Below, in pieces: positions 47,079-55,453 of a stretch of DNA of 64,000 bases (positions are counted from its first letter, which is position 1; every line of letters begins with the position of its first letter). Source of the DNA: Sphingomonas sanguinis (GTDB lineage: Bacteria > Pseudomonadota > Alphaproteobacteria > Sphingomonadales > Sphingomonadaceae). The stretch lies in contig NZ_CP079203.1 in assembly GCF_019297835.1 (NCBI RefSeq), positions 3,221,001 through 3,285,000 on the forward strand. The letters are read 5' to 3'. A model generated the notes under the pieces. The model saw only the letters and a list, made by a program, of their open reading frames with translations, had not been told where the DNA came from and searched no databases. A program made the position numbers and the translations under genes.

Positions 47079-47486
47079 TCAGGCTCCGACGACAAGAACG
47101 GCCGCGCGTTCGGTGATGGCGCGCATCAGGCCGGTGTCAAACGCCTGGGCCAGCGATCCTTCCACGAACCGATCGGCCCGCAGCAGATATGTCAGAATCC
47201 AGCCGAGTTGTTCGACGCTGGCATCGGCGACGGCGGAGGGATGCTCGATCATGTGCATCAGCGTGGTGCGTGCTTCGTCATCCAGGGGCCTGAGGTAATG
47301 GGCGGCGACATCCTCCCCGGCGATCGCGGTGACGAAGGTGGAGGCGGGTTCGGAGAGGTGGAACCAGGGCATGGTGATGACCCCCTCGGCGGATCGCCGG
47401 GGTTCGGTCCATGCGCCCGTCACGAAATCCGGGCTGGCCAGGATAGGGGCGAAAGCGGCGATGTTGCGAAGCGTGGCCATGTCCAT
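47079..47486 (-). CDS. DUF6508-like protein
   Basis: Protein of 135 residues without signal or membrane segments. It begins ATLRNIAAFAPILASPDF and contains MPWFHLSEPASTFV and a helical end VEQLGWILTYLLRADRFVEG. The pattern resembles DUF6508, a family with no known role, but this is from memory of the family layout and not a search. It sits between the IS remnants and the divergent copper unit, 56 bp from the first copper gene. Confidence 0.6.
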   Translation of the reverse strand: MDMATLRNIAAFAPILASPDFVTGAWTEPRRSAEGVITMPWFHLSEPASTFVTAIAGEDVAAHYLRPLDDEARTTLMHMIEHPSAVADASVEQLGWILTYLLRADRFVEGSLAQAFDTGLMRAITERAAVLVVGA

Positions 47487-47544
47487 ATGCTGATCCTATC
47501 CGCCCCATGAGGGACGGCCACCGTTTTTGCGTATTGGTGTGATG

Positions 47545-47829
47545 ATGACCGACCCGCTCGACCGCGATCTCGCCCGACTGGCGCAGAACACTCTGCCCGC
47601 GACCCTGGACGGACTGGAGCACCGGGTCGCGACCGCGATCGATGCCGGGGCGTCGGAGGCGGGGAGCCTGTCGGTTCGAGGATTGGCGCTGGCGGGGGGC
47701 GCGGCGCTGATGCTGGGGATCGTCGGGGGCGGGGTAGTCGCCGGGCGGATCGAGGCGCGGGAGCGGTCGGTGGCGGTCGTCGCGCTCGATGCGGGACTGG
47801 CGCCATCTACCCTGTTGCTCGGCCGATGA
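47545..47829 (+). CDS. Small single-TM protein, candidate CnrY-like anti-sigma factor
   Basis: Protein of 94 residues. A cytoplasmic segment (DRDLARLAQNTLPATLDGLE) is followed by one hydrophobic helix (ALAGGAALMLGIVGGGVVAG) and a periplasmic tail. Size, topology and position before a CnrX-like sensor and an ECF sigma gene parallel CnrY/NccY, the membrane anti-sigma factors of nickel-cobalt resistance. No domain is recognisable by sequence alone. The next gene starts in its last four bases. ATG at 47545 or 47542. Confidence 0.7.
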   Translation: MTDPLDRDLARLAQNTLPATLDGLEHRVATAIDAGASEAGSLSVRGLALAGGAALMLGIVGGGVVAGRIEARERSVAVVALDAGLAPSTLLLGR

Positions 47830-48269
47830 GCCGATCAGTGCGTCGGAATCTGCTGACGCTGGCGATTGCGTTCGTCGCGGCGCTGGCGGGGGTGGCGATC
47901 GGATGCCGCTTGCTGATGCCTGCCGAGCCACAGGCCAGCGACATCCATATGCTGATCCACCGCGACATCGCGCTCGACCCGGGGCAACGGATCGCGCTCG
48001 ACCGGCTGGAGGCGCGGTTCGCGGTGCAGCGGGCGGCGCTGGAGGCCCGGCTTCGTGGCGACAATGCCAGGCTGGCCGCCGCGATCGAGGCGGAGCATCG
48101 TGATGGGCCGCAGGTCGCCCAGGCGATCGACGCGGTGCACCACAGCATGGGCGACCTGCAAAAGGCGACGCTGGCGCATGTCTTTGCGATGCGGGCCGTG
48201 CTTCGCCCCGATCAGGCGGCGACCTTCGACCGGCTGGTGGCGGCCAAGCTGACCGATACGGCGCGGTAG
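47826..48269 (+). CDS. CnrX-like periplasmic heavy-metal sensor
   Basis: Protein of 147 residues with an N-terminal membrane anchor (LLTLAIAFVAALAGVAIGC) and a helical hairpin periplasmic domain. Metal-ligand candidates are in DIHMLIHRDIALDPGQR and EHRDGPQVAQAIDAVHHSM, and the C-terminal helix has HVFAMRAVLRPDQAATF, all typical of the CnrX/CzcX-CopI-like sensor fold. In Cupriavidus CnrX binds Ni/Co and releases the sigma factor. Here the copAB genes downstream suggest copper. It overlaps its upstream neighbour by four bases. Confidence 0.85.
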   Translation: MSRSVRRNLLTLAIAFVAALAGVAIGCRLLMPAEPQASDIHMLIHRDIALDPGQRIALDRLEARFAVQRAALEARLRGDNARLAAAIEAEHRDGPQVAQAIDAVHHSMGDLQKATLAHVFAMRAVLRPDQAATFDRLVAAKLTDTAR

Positions 48270-48277
48270 CCAGGCGC

Positions 48278-48841
48278 GTGGGCGACCGCGATCTGGCGGG
48301 GCTGGCGGACGGCGATCTGGTCGCGCTGGCGATCGGCGGGCGGCCGGGCGCCTATGCCGCGATCGTCACGCGGCACAAGGCGGCGCTGTATCGCCTGATC
48401 CTGGCGCAGGTCCGCGACGCCGACGAGGCGCTGGATCTGGTGCAGGAGAGTTTCGTCGCGGCGCATGGCGCGCTGGGTCGGTTTGATCAGACGCGGAGCT
48501 TGCGCGCCTGGCTCAGTCGGATCGCGCTCAACAAATGCCGGGACTGGGCGCGGCGGCGGCGGGTGCGCGCGATGCTGGCGCGGGTGCTGCCGGTCGAGGC
48601 GGCGGCAGAGGTCGCCGACGACCGGATCGGGGGTGAGGCGGCGGCGATCGAGCGGGATTCTCTGGCGCGCACGCTGGCGGCGCTCGATGTCCTGCCCGCC
48701 GCGTTGCGCGAACCGCTGATCCTATGCGCGGTCGAGGGGCTGAGCCAAGCCGAGGCAGCCGAGGCGTTGGGTTTGAGCGCAAAGGCGGTCGAACTGCGCA
48801 TCCGCCGGGCGCGTGCCGCCTTGCGCGAGCAGACCGAGTGA
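48278..48841 (+). CDS. ECF RNA polymerase sigma factor
   Basis: Sigma-70 family ECF factor of 187 residues. Region 2 is VRDADEALDLVQESFVAAHG with TRSLRAWLSRIALNKCRDWA; region 4 is LREPLILCAVEGLSQAEAAE followed by ALGLSAKAVELRIRRARAAL. It starts with GTG at 48278, nine bases after the sensor gene. By analogy with CnrH it would be held by the membrane protein pair and released by metal. Its target promoter is probably upstream of the unit and of copA (48842-48885), though no consensus could be tested. Confidence 0.9.
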   Translation: MGDRDLAGLADGDLVALAIGGRPGAYAAIVTRHKAALYRLILAQVRDADEALDLVQESFVAAHGALGRFDQTRSLRAWLSRIALNKCRDWARRRRVRAMLARVLPVEAAAEVADDRIGGEAAAIERDSLARTLAALDVLPAALREPLILCAVEGLSQAEAAEALGLSAKAVELRIRRARAALREQTE

Positions 48842-48885
48842 GGGGCCGGGTAAGGGGAGGGCCGCTCCCTCGCGTATAGGGAGGC

Positions 48886-50706
48886 ATGATCGACCCGACG
48901 ACCGCGATACGCCGCCGAGACCTTCTGGCTGGGGGCGTCGGCCTGACCTCGCTTGCCGCCCTGCCCGCTTTGCCCGTCTGGGCGCAGGGCCATGGCCTGT
49001 CGCCCCATGGCGAGCAGCGTGCCGAACTGACCGGCCCCGACATCACCCTGACCATCGCGCGCCAGCATATGATGATCGACGGCAAGCCCTATCATGCGAT
49101 CGGCATCAACGGCTCGGCGCCTGCCCCGTTGATCCGCCTGCGCGAGGGGCAGCGGGTGCGGATCACCGTGGTCAACGCGCTGGACGAGGAGACCTCGATC
49201 CACTGGCACGGGCTGCTACTGCCCTTTCAGATGGACGGGGTGCCGGGGATCAGCTTTCCGGGCATCCCGGCGGGCGGACGCTTCACCTATGAGTTTCCCG
49301 TCATTCAGGCCGGGACCTATTGGTATCACAGCCATTCGGGGTTGCAGGAGCAGGAGGGGCTGTACGGCCCGATCGTGATCGACCCCGCCGGGGCCGATCC
49401 TGCCGCTGCGGATCGCGAGCATGTGGTGCTGCTGTCCGATCACAGCCCGCTTCACCCTCATGCGATCTTTCGCCGGTTGAAGCTGCAGGGCGGCTATTTC
49501 AACTATCAGAAGCAGACGCTGGCCGGGCTGCTGGCGGGCAAGGACCAGCCGCTGCGCGAACGGCTGGACTGGGGTCGGATGCGGATGGACCCCAGCGATG
49601 TGTCCGACGTGACGGGTTCGACCTATCGCTATCTGGTCAACGGCCATGGACCCACGGACAATTGGACCGGGTTGTTCACGCCCGGCGAGCGGGTACGGCT
49701 GCGGCTGGTCAACGCCTCGGCGATGACCAACTTCAACATCCGCATCCCCGGCCTGACGCTGACCGTCGTACAGGCCGATGGGCAGGATGTGCGGCCGGTG
49801 ACGGTCGACGAGCTTCAGATCGCGGTGGCAGAGACCTATGACCTGATCGTCACGCCGACCGAGGACCGCGCCTATACGCTGGTCGCCGAAACCTGGGATC
49901 GATCGGGCATGGCGCGGGGGACGCTGGCACCCCGGATGGGCATGGCCGCGCCCGTGCCTGCGCTGCGCCCCCGGCCGCTGGCGACGATGAAGGACATGGG
50001 GATGGGAGGCATGGAGCACGGCGCCATGGCGGGCGGCTGTTCCCCCGAACATGCCGCGATGGGGCATTGCCAGCCGGATGCCGCGCCCCGGATGGATCAT
50101 GGCCAAATGGATCACGGCCAGATGGACCACGGCCAGATGAGGCACAAGATGCGCGACTTCGCCAACGCCCCCGGCCTGCCGCGCACGCCCGTCGTCCAGA
50201 CGGTCGCGCCGATGCCGGTCGATCGTACCGGCGAACCGCCGCAGGGGCTGGCCGATGTCGGCCACCGCGTCCTGACCTATCGCGACCTGATGAGTGCCAG
50301 GGCCAATCCCGACACCCGTACGCCGTCGCGCGCGCTGACCATCCATCTGACCGGCAATATGGAGCGCTATATGTGGGCGTTCGACGGGGTGAAGCTGAAC
50401 GCCGTGACCGCGCCGATCCCGTTCCGGCTGGGCGAGCGGGTGCGCGTGACTCTGGTCAACGACACGATGATGGCGCACCCCATCCATCTGCACGGCCATT
50501 TCTTTGAGCTGGTGACGGGGCATGGCGATCACGCCCCGCGCAAGCATACGGTCAATGTCGCACCAGGCGGCACCGCGACCTTCGACCTGACGGCGGATGC
50601 CGAGGGCGACTGGGCGTTCCACTGCCATATGCTCTATCACATGCATGCGGGCATGATGCAGGTCGTCACCGTCCGGCGGGATGCGGACAAGGGAGCGGCG
50701 GCATGA
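48886..50706 (+). CDS. copA: Copper resistance multicopper oxidase CopA
   Basis: Periplasmic multicopper oxidase of 606 residues that oxidises Cu(I) to Cu(II). A Tat signal RRRDLLAGG is at residue 9. Copper-site motifs are SIHWHGLLLPF, YWYHSHSG, AHPIHLHGHFFEL and FHCHMLYHMHAGMM (type 1, 2 and 3 ligands). A Met/His-rich insert at about 365-425 includes MKDMGMGGMEHGAM, CSPEHAAMGHC and repeats of MDHGQ, which should bind copper. It overlaps copB by four bases. Confidence 0.95.
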   Translation: MIDPTTAIRRRDLLAGGVGLTSLAALPALPVWAQGHGLSPHGEQRAELTGPDITLTIARQHMMIDGKPYHAIGINGSAPAPLIRLREGQRVRITVVNALDEETSIHWHGLLLPFQMDGVPGISFPGIPAGGRFTYEFPVIQAGTYWYHSHSGLQEQEGLYGPIVIDPAGADPAAADREHVVLLSDHSPLHPHAIFRRLKLQGGYFNYQKQTLAGLLAGKDQPLRERLDWGRMRMDPSDVSDVTGSTYRYLVNGHGPTDNWTGLFTPGERVRLRLVNASAMTNFNIRIPGLTLTVVQADGQDVRPVTVDELQIAVAETYDLIVTPTEDRAYTLVAETWDRSGMARGTLAPRMGMAAPVPALRPRPLATMKDMGMGGMEHGAMAGGCSPEHAAMGHCQPDAAPRMDHGQMDHGQMDHGQMRHKMRDFANAPGLPRTPVVQTVAPMPVDRTGEPPQGLADVGHRVLTYRDLMSARANPDTRTPSRALTIHLTGNMERYMWAFDGVKLNAVTAPIPFRLGERVRVTLVNDTMMAHPIHLHGHFFELVTGHGDHAPRKHTVNVAPGGTATFDLTADAEGDWAFHCHMLYHMHAGMMQVVTVRRDADKGAAA

Positions 50707-51824
50707 TCCCCTTTGCGCTGCTGTTGCTCGCCGAGCCGATGGGGCAGCATCATCACGACATGGCGATGCCGGGCATGACCATGGCTCCGGCCAAACCGGC
50801 TGCCGCACCCCGAAAGACGGTCAGGCGTCGGGCGGCCAAGCCGGTACCGCGTAAGGCGCGGCCCGCGGCGGCGGCCTGTTCGCCCGAACATGCGGCGATG
50901 GGGCATTGCGGTTCGGGTGAGGCCAAGCCCGAGACGATGCCCGCCATGGCGCCGATGGCGGGGGAGGCCACTCCCTCGGCCTGCTCGCCGGACCATGCCG
51001 CCATGGGGCATTGCCTGCCCCGGACGGAATCGATGCCTGAGGGCATGGCGATGGACCACAGTTCGATGGACCACGGCTCGATGGACCACGGGGCGATGCC
51101 TCAACAGTCCGTCGGCTCCGCGCCGCCACCCCCGGCTCCGACCGATCGGGCCGCCGACCGCTTCTACGACCCCGCCGCCATGGCCGCCGCCGACCGGCGG
51201 ATGCGGATGGAGCATGGCGGCATGCGTTTCTCGCAGATCCTATTCAATCTGGCCGAGGTGCAGGTCCGCGACGGGCGCGACGGCTATCGCTGGGACGGGG
51301 AGGGCTGGTTCGGCGGCGACATTCACCGGCTGGTCGTGAAGAGCGAGGGCGAAGGCGCGTTCCGCGACCGGATCGGCGCGGCGGAGGTCCAGGCGCTCTA
51401 TGCGCGGGCGATCGACCCCTATTGGAATCTTCAGGCGGGCGTGCGGCAGGATGTCGGCGAGGGCGCTCGGCGGACCTATGCGGTGGTCGGGGTCGAGGGG
51501 CTGGCCCCCTATTGGTTCGATGTCGAGGGCGCGCTGTTCCTGTCGGACAAGGGTGAGTTGCTCGCCCGCACCGAGGCATGGGTCGACCAGCGGATCACCC
51601 AGCGCGCGATCCTGCAACCGCGCATGGAGGTGAATTTCGCTGCGCAGGACGTGCCCGACCAGCGGATCGCGGCGGGCGTCTCCAGCCTCGAGCTGGGCCT
51701 GCGCCTGCGCTACGAGATCGCGCGCGAGTTCGCCCCCTATGTCGGTGTCAATTGGGAGCGGCGCTACGGCCCCGCCAGCGGCGGCGGCCCGGCGCTGGCG
51801 CTGGGTATCCGGACCTGGTTCTAG
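50703..51824 (+). CDS. copB: Copper resistance outer-membrane protein CopB
   Basis: Outer-membrane protein of 373 residues. After a short signal-like N-terminus (MIPFALLLLAEP) comes a Met/His-rich region with MGQHHHDMAMPGMTM, two copies of the motif CSPEHAAMGHC / CSPDHAAMGHC, and SSMDHGSMDHGAM. The last 210 residues are the CopB beta-barrel (MRFSQILFNLAEVQVRDGRD, YDPYWNLQAGVRQD-like AIDPYWNLQAGVRQDVGEGA, ending in a final strand GIRTWF). CopB binds and sequesters copper at the outer membrane. The signal peptide is short, so processing is uncertain. Confidence 0.94.
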   Translation: MIPFALLLLAEPMGQHHHDMAMPGMTMAPAKPAAAPRKTVRRRAAKPVPRKARPAAAACSPEHAAMGHCGSGEAKPETMPAMAPMAGEATPSACSPDHAAMGHCLPRTESMPEGMAMDHSSMDHGSMDHGAMPQQSVGSAPPPPAPTDRAADRFYDPAAMAAADRRMRMEHGGMRFSQILFNLAEVQVRDGRDGYRWDGEGWFGGDIHRLVVKSEGEGAFRDRIGAAEVQALYARAIDPYWNLQAGVRQDVGEGARRTYAVVGVEGLAPYWFDVEGALFLSDKGELLARTEAWVDQRITQRAILQPRMEVNFAAQDVPDQRIAAGVSSLELGLRLRYEIAREFAPYVGVNWERRYGPASGGGPALALGIRTWF

Positions 51825-51855
51825 GGGCGATCGACATTCACAATGGCCCTTTCTT

Positions 51856-52051
51856 CCCTCTCCCCTGGACAGGGGAGAGGGTTAGCGGAGCTTGCCAGCC
51901 TGCTGGCTAGCGCAGCTTGGGTGAGGGGTTGAGCGAGCCTCCGGCTCGCGCTCGCTTTGCGAGCAATCACCCCTCACCCAGCTCCGACTAAGTCTTTGCG
52001 ATGCAAAGACCAAGTCTACGCAACCCTCTCCCCTCTATGAGGGGCGAGGGA
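51856..52051. repeat. Family C long palindromic element, copy 1
   Basis: A 196-bp inverted element between the convergent copB and DUF1624 genes. It starts CCCTCTCCCCTGGACAGGGG and ends CCCTCTCCCCTCTATGAGGG, with further internal arms such as GGTGAGGGGTTGAGCGAGCC facing CACCCCTCACCC. A near copy is at 61536-61738. Confidence 0.85.
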
Positions 52052-52081
52052 AGGATAGCTATGGCTGAATGTCGATCGCCC

Positions 52082-53263
52082 CTAGAAATAGCGCAGCCAG
52101 TGCAGGTCACGGCGGCGGCGTTTCAGGTCGGCGAACCATTTGGTCGGGTAATAGAGCGGCACGAGCAGCAGAAGGTACACCAGCCACATCGCCCCGACCG
52201 AGGGCAGGCCGAACACCTGCCCCTGATTGGTGCCCCAGACCGCCACCGCGCCCAGATACAGCGCGCGCAGCACATAGAGGTGAAGCAGGTAGAAGGCCAT
52301 CGGCGCACCGCCCATCACGGCCAGCTTGCGGGCGATCGGCCCGCTCCGCTCCTCGAACAGCGCGAGCAGCAGCGCCGCGACGCCCAGCGTCGGCAGCAGG
52401 AACAGCAGGGACGGCGGATATTTGGTCAGCGCCACGAAGCTCATGACGCTGCGCAGAGGATCGCCCGGCACCGGCGCCCAGGGCGCATCGCCGTAAAGGT
52501 TGATCGCGCGCAACAGGATGAAGCCCAGGATCAGCCCCAGCCCAAGCGCCGCCAGCCAGCGCCGTCGCTCCTCGGCCGAGCGCGTGAACCACGGCCCGAT
52601 CGCATAGCCTAGCGCGATGACGCCGATCCAGGGCAACACCGGATAGGTCGTCTTGATGGTGATCCCCATCCACTCGAACGCGGTGCGCTTGTGGATCAGC
52701 GCCCAGGGTTTGAACCACGGGCTGTCGGGCGCAAAGGCGATGGGGTCGAGCAGGTTGTGCCCCGCCACGATCGCAACCCCGATCGCCGCCACGCCCCAAC
52801 GCGGCAGATGGATCAGCCCGGCGAGCGCGATCATGCACACGCCGATCGCCCAGATGACCTGCAGCCAGAGCGTCTGGGGCGGGAACTGCGCCGACCAGGC
52901 GAAGCCGACCAAAGTCACCTCCAGCAGCATCAGGAACAGGCCGCGCGTCAGCAGGAAGCGGCTCGTCTCCGCGCGGCTGTGCGTCTGACCATAGAGCCAG
53001 GCCGACAGGCCGGTCAGCAGGATGAAGGTCGGCGCACAGAGCGAGGCCAGCGTCCGACCGAAGAACAGCGCGGGCGCGACGAGGCGCGCGTCCATCGGAT
53101 CGCCGACCAGCCAATGGGTGCCCAGCGTATCGCGCACATGGTCGAGCAGCATGATGACCATGACCAGCCCGCGCACCGCATCGATGCTCGCAAGACGGGC
53201 GGCGGCGACGACCGGTGGCGTGGTGGTGCGCGCGGCGTCGCGCGGCAGGGTCAGGCTGGTCAC
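52082..53263 (-). CDS. DUF1624 / heparan-alpha-glucosaminide acetyltransferase-like membrane protein
   Basis: Inner-membrane protein of 393 residues with about ten helices. The N-terminal signature is SIDAVRGLVMVIMLLDHVRD, with TFILLTGLSAWLYGQ and YPVLPWIGVIALGYAIGPWF, which define DUF1624, related to the human lysosomal HGSNAT acetyltransferase and to acyltransferase_3 proteins. Bacterial members have no established substrate. It starts with GTG at 53263, overlapping the DUF1826 gene stop (GTGA), so the two genes are translationally coupled. Confidence 0.88.
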   Translation of the reverse strand: MTSLTLPRDAARTTTPPVVAAARLASIDAVRGLVMVIMLLDHVRDTLGTHWLVGDPMDARLVAPALFFGRTLASLCAPTFILLTGLSAWLYGQTHSRAETSRFLLTRGLFLMLLEVTLVGFAWSAQFPPQTLWLQVIWAIGVCMIALAGLIHLPRWGVAAIGVAIVAGHNLLDPIAFAPDSPWFKPWALIHKRTAFEWMGITIKTTYPVLPWIGVIALGYAIGPWFTRSAEERRRWLAALGLGLILGFILLRAINLYGDAPWAPVPGDPLRSVMSFVALTKYPPSLLFLLPTLGVAALLLALFEERSGPIARKLAVMGGAPMAFYLLHLYVLRALYLGAVAVWGTNQGQVFGLPSVGAMWLVYLLLLVPLYYPTKWFADLKRRRRDLHWLRYF

Positions 53264-53874
53264 GCATCCTCCTCCGGCCAGAGTGCGTCGATGACCAGCA
53301 GCAGCCGGTCTTCGCCGGTCCCGGCGATCGGTGGCGAGCGGTGGATGATCGCGCGGTCGCCCGCCCGTTCGCGACCCTTGAACAGGCCGACATCGCCCGC
53401 CGACAGGGCGTGCGGCGCGCTATCCTCGGTCGCCCCCAGCGGCAGCCATTGGGTCGCCTGCCCGCAATAGGTGGTGATGAGGCGCAGCCCGACATAGTCG
53501 GCGTGGAACTTCCAGCAGCCATTGCCGGTGACGCGCTCGATCCGCACCTCGACCCGTTCCTCGCCGGTCCAGGTGGCATAGAGCATCGCCAGTCGCGCGA
53601 CATCGGCGGCCAGCGTCTCGTGCCATCGCTGGGAGGGCAGGGCGCCCAGCGCCTCGCGCACGCCCGCCGCGACCGCTGGCGTGGCCGCAGCGAATCGGAT
53701 CGTCGGGAAATCCTCAAGATCGGGTGCGAGCAGGGGCGAGGGACGTGCCCAGACCGCCAGCGTCACCTCCGGCTGGTCGATCGTCGCCAGCACAGCGGAA
53801 TCGCTATCGATACGGACGTGATCTGGCAGGGATACGGGTGGCAGGAGCGTGGCGGTATCGGCCGTCGGAATCAT
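53260..53874 (-). CDS. DUF1826 protein
   Basis: Protein of 204 residues without signal peptide. Key region is KFHADYVGLRLITTYCGQAT then VGLFKGRERAGDRAIIHRSP, with His, Asp and Cys residues that could bind metal. DUF1826 members are often found beside zinc-related genes (COG0523/CobW GTPases) and are regarded as zinc-starvation proteins, from family knowledge. A Zur-box-like palindrome lies 22 bp upstream of the ATG at 53874. No CobW gene is in view. It is coupled to the DUF1624 gene. Confidence 0.85.
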   Translation of the reverse strand: MIPTADTATLLPPVSLPDHVRIDSDSAVLATIDQPEVTLAVWARPSPLLAPDLEDFPTIRFAAATPAVAAGVREALGALPSQRWHETLAADVARLAMLYATWTGEERVEVRIERVTGNGCWKFHADYVGLRLITTYCGQATQWLPLGATEDSAPHALSAGDVGLFKGRERAGDRAIIHRSPPIAGTGEDRLLLVIDALWPEEDA

Positions 53875-53895
53875 GCAAAACAACTTTGATCGTTC

Positions 53896-53912
53896 ATGTT
53901 ACGGTGTAACAT
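53896..53912. promoter_or_regulatory. Candidate Zur operator
   Basis: Perfect 7-3-7 palindrome ATGTTAC-GGT-GTAACAT in the promoter region of the DUF1826-DUF1624 unit. The known proteobacterial Zur box is an AT-rich palindrome around TGTTATA..TATAACA, which this partly matches (TGTTA/TAACA arms). The next bases ATTACC also fit the right flank. Confidence 0.6.
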
Positions 53913-53958
53913 TACCAGATGAGTCCCGATAACGAAAGCCATTGTCCGGACAAAGCAA

Positions 53959-53989
53959 AAGGGGCGGCACCTCGCGGCACCGCCCCTTC
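53959..53989 (-). terminator. Rho-independent terminator of the fucP-like gene
   Basis: On the minus strand AAGGGGCGG and CCGCCCCTT form a 9-bp stem, extended by weaker pairs to a GCGA loop, followed by TTTTGC. It lies 24 bp after the transporter stop. Confidence 0.8.
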
Positions 53990-54012
53990 TTCATTCGCTG
54001 GAATCAGCCGGA

Positions 54013-55323
54013 TCAGCCTGCGTCTTCGTCAGGGAAGGCGTTGGTCGGCTTCGACCCCCAGAGTGCGTAGAACAGGATGTAGAGTTCGCACACCGCGGTC
54101 AGCAGGAACGACTGCTGCAGTCCGTAATGATCAGCCAGCCAGCCATGCACCGCGACCAGGGCGCCGCCCGCGATCGCCATGATGAGCAGGCCGGAGCCTT
54201 CCTCGGTCAGCGGGCCGAGGCCGCGGATGCCGAGCGTGAAGATGGTCGGGAACATGATCGAGTGGAACAGGCCGACCAGGATCAGCGACCACATGGCGAC
54301 ATGGCCGGTGGTGAACACGGTCGCCAACATCACGACGAACGCGCCGATCGAGAAGACGGCCAGAACGATCCCGGCGGGCACCTTCTGCATGATCGCCGAG
54401 CCGACGAAGCGGCCGACCATCATCCCGCCCCAGAGCAGGGTCAGGTAGCGGCCTGCGGCCTCGGTCGTCATGTTGCCGATGTCCGGGCGGCTGACGAAGT
54501 TCACGAACAGGTTGCCGACGCCGATCTCGGCGATAAGGTAGATGAAGATCGCGCCGATGCCGAACACCAGGTTGCGATGCTTCCACAGCGAGTGGTTCTT
54601 GCGATCCTCCTTGGCGACGCGGCTGGTCGCCGAACCCATGGCGGGCAGCGGGAAGCGCGCGATGACGAGGGCGAGGACGACTAGCACGACCGCGACCAGA
54701 CCGTAAGGCAGCACGACCGCATGGGCGTCGGCCAGACGCTCCGCCTGGGTCAGCGCGGCGCTACCGGCCTCCGCCGTGCCGCCCTTCGACCGGCCGAGGA
54801 TCAGATAGGCGCCGAACAGCGGGGCCAGCATCGTGCCCATCGAGTTCATCGCCTGAACGAGGTTCAGGCGCGACGACGCCGTGTCCGCCGGGCCGAGCAC
54901 CGCGACATAAGGGTTGGCCGCGACCTGGAGCAGCGTGATGCCGCTGGCGATCACGAACAGCATCAACAGGGTGACGCCGTAGGAGGGCAGCGACGCCGCC
55001 AGCATCATGCCGACCGCACCCGCCGCCATGATGAGCAGGCCCGTCACCAGCGACTTCTGATACCCGATCCGCTCGATCAGCTTGGCCGAGGGGATGGAGG
55101 CGAAGAAATAGGCGATGAACCACACGCTCTCGATCAGCGAGGCCTGGAAATAGCTCAGCTCGAACACGCTGCGCAGGTGAGGCAGCAGCGTCCCGTTGAT
55201 GACGGTGATGAAGCCCCACATGAAGAACAGGCTGGCCAGCAGGGTCAGCGCCGAACCGTAATTGCTCGTCCCTCCCCCGACAGCTTGTGCGCCGGTGGCG
55301 CGGGACGTGACGGGTGCGGCCAT
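54013..55323 (-). CDS. Sugar MFS transporter, FucP-like
   Basis: Inner-membrane proton symporter of 436 residues from the fucose permease branch of the MFS. Typical pieces are SLFFMWGFITVINGTLLPHL near the N-terminus (with the Asp/Asn-containing first helix region), SIPSAKLIERIGYQKSLV, ITLLQVAANPYVAVLGPADT and TNLFV-like NLFVNFVSRPDIGN. ATG 55323 has GGAGAGG seven bases upstream. It is divergent from the mutarotase gene and close to pentose-oxidation genes, so it likely imports L-arabinose, D-xylose or L-fucose. Confidence 0.9.
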   Translation of the reverse strand: MAAPVTSRATGAQAVGGGTSNYGSALTLLASLFFMWGFITVINGTLLPHLRSVFELSYFQASLIESVWFIAYFFASIPSAKLIERIGYQKSLVTGLLIMAAGAVGMMLAASLPSYGVTLLMLFVIASGITLLQVAANPYVAVLGPADTASSRLNLVQAMNSMGTMLAPLFGAYLILGRSKGGTAEAGSAALTQAERLADAHAVVLPYGLVAVVLVVLALVIARFPLPAMGSATSRVAKEDRKNHSLWKHRNLVFGIGAIFIYLIAEIGVGNLFVNFVSRPDIGNMTTEAAGRYLTLLWGGMMVGRFVGSAIMQKVPAGIVLAVFSIGAFVVMLATVFTTGHVAMWSLILVGLFHSIMFPTIFTLGIRGLGPLTEEGSGLLIMAIAGGALVAVHGWLADHYGLQQSFLLTAVCELYILFYALWGSKPTNAFPDEDAG

Positions 55324-55392
55324 TGCAATCCTCTCCTTCGCACCGGCGAGCATCATCAAAAGATGTTCGTTGACCGGCTTGCTCCTGATATT

Positions 55393-55403
55393 TTGTCTGA
55401 CTA
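55393..55403. promoter_or_regulatory. FadR/GntR-type operator candidate in the divergent transporter/mutarotase promoter
   Basis: TTGTCTGACTA fits the FadR-family half-palindrome TNGTNNNACNA exactly and lies between the two divergent sugar genes. A near copy (TAGTTTGACGG) is found beside the regulator gene at 62671-62681. Confidence 0.5.
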
Positions 55404-55453
55404 TAGTGACGCAAAAGGCGCGTCAATGGCGTCTGAATGCGGAGGGATGAGGC

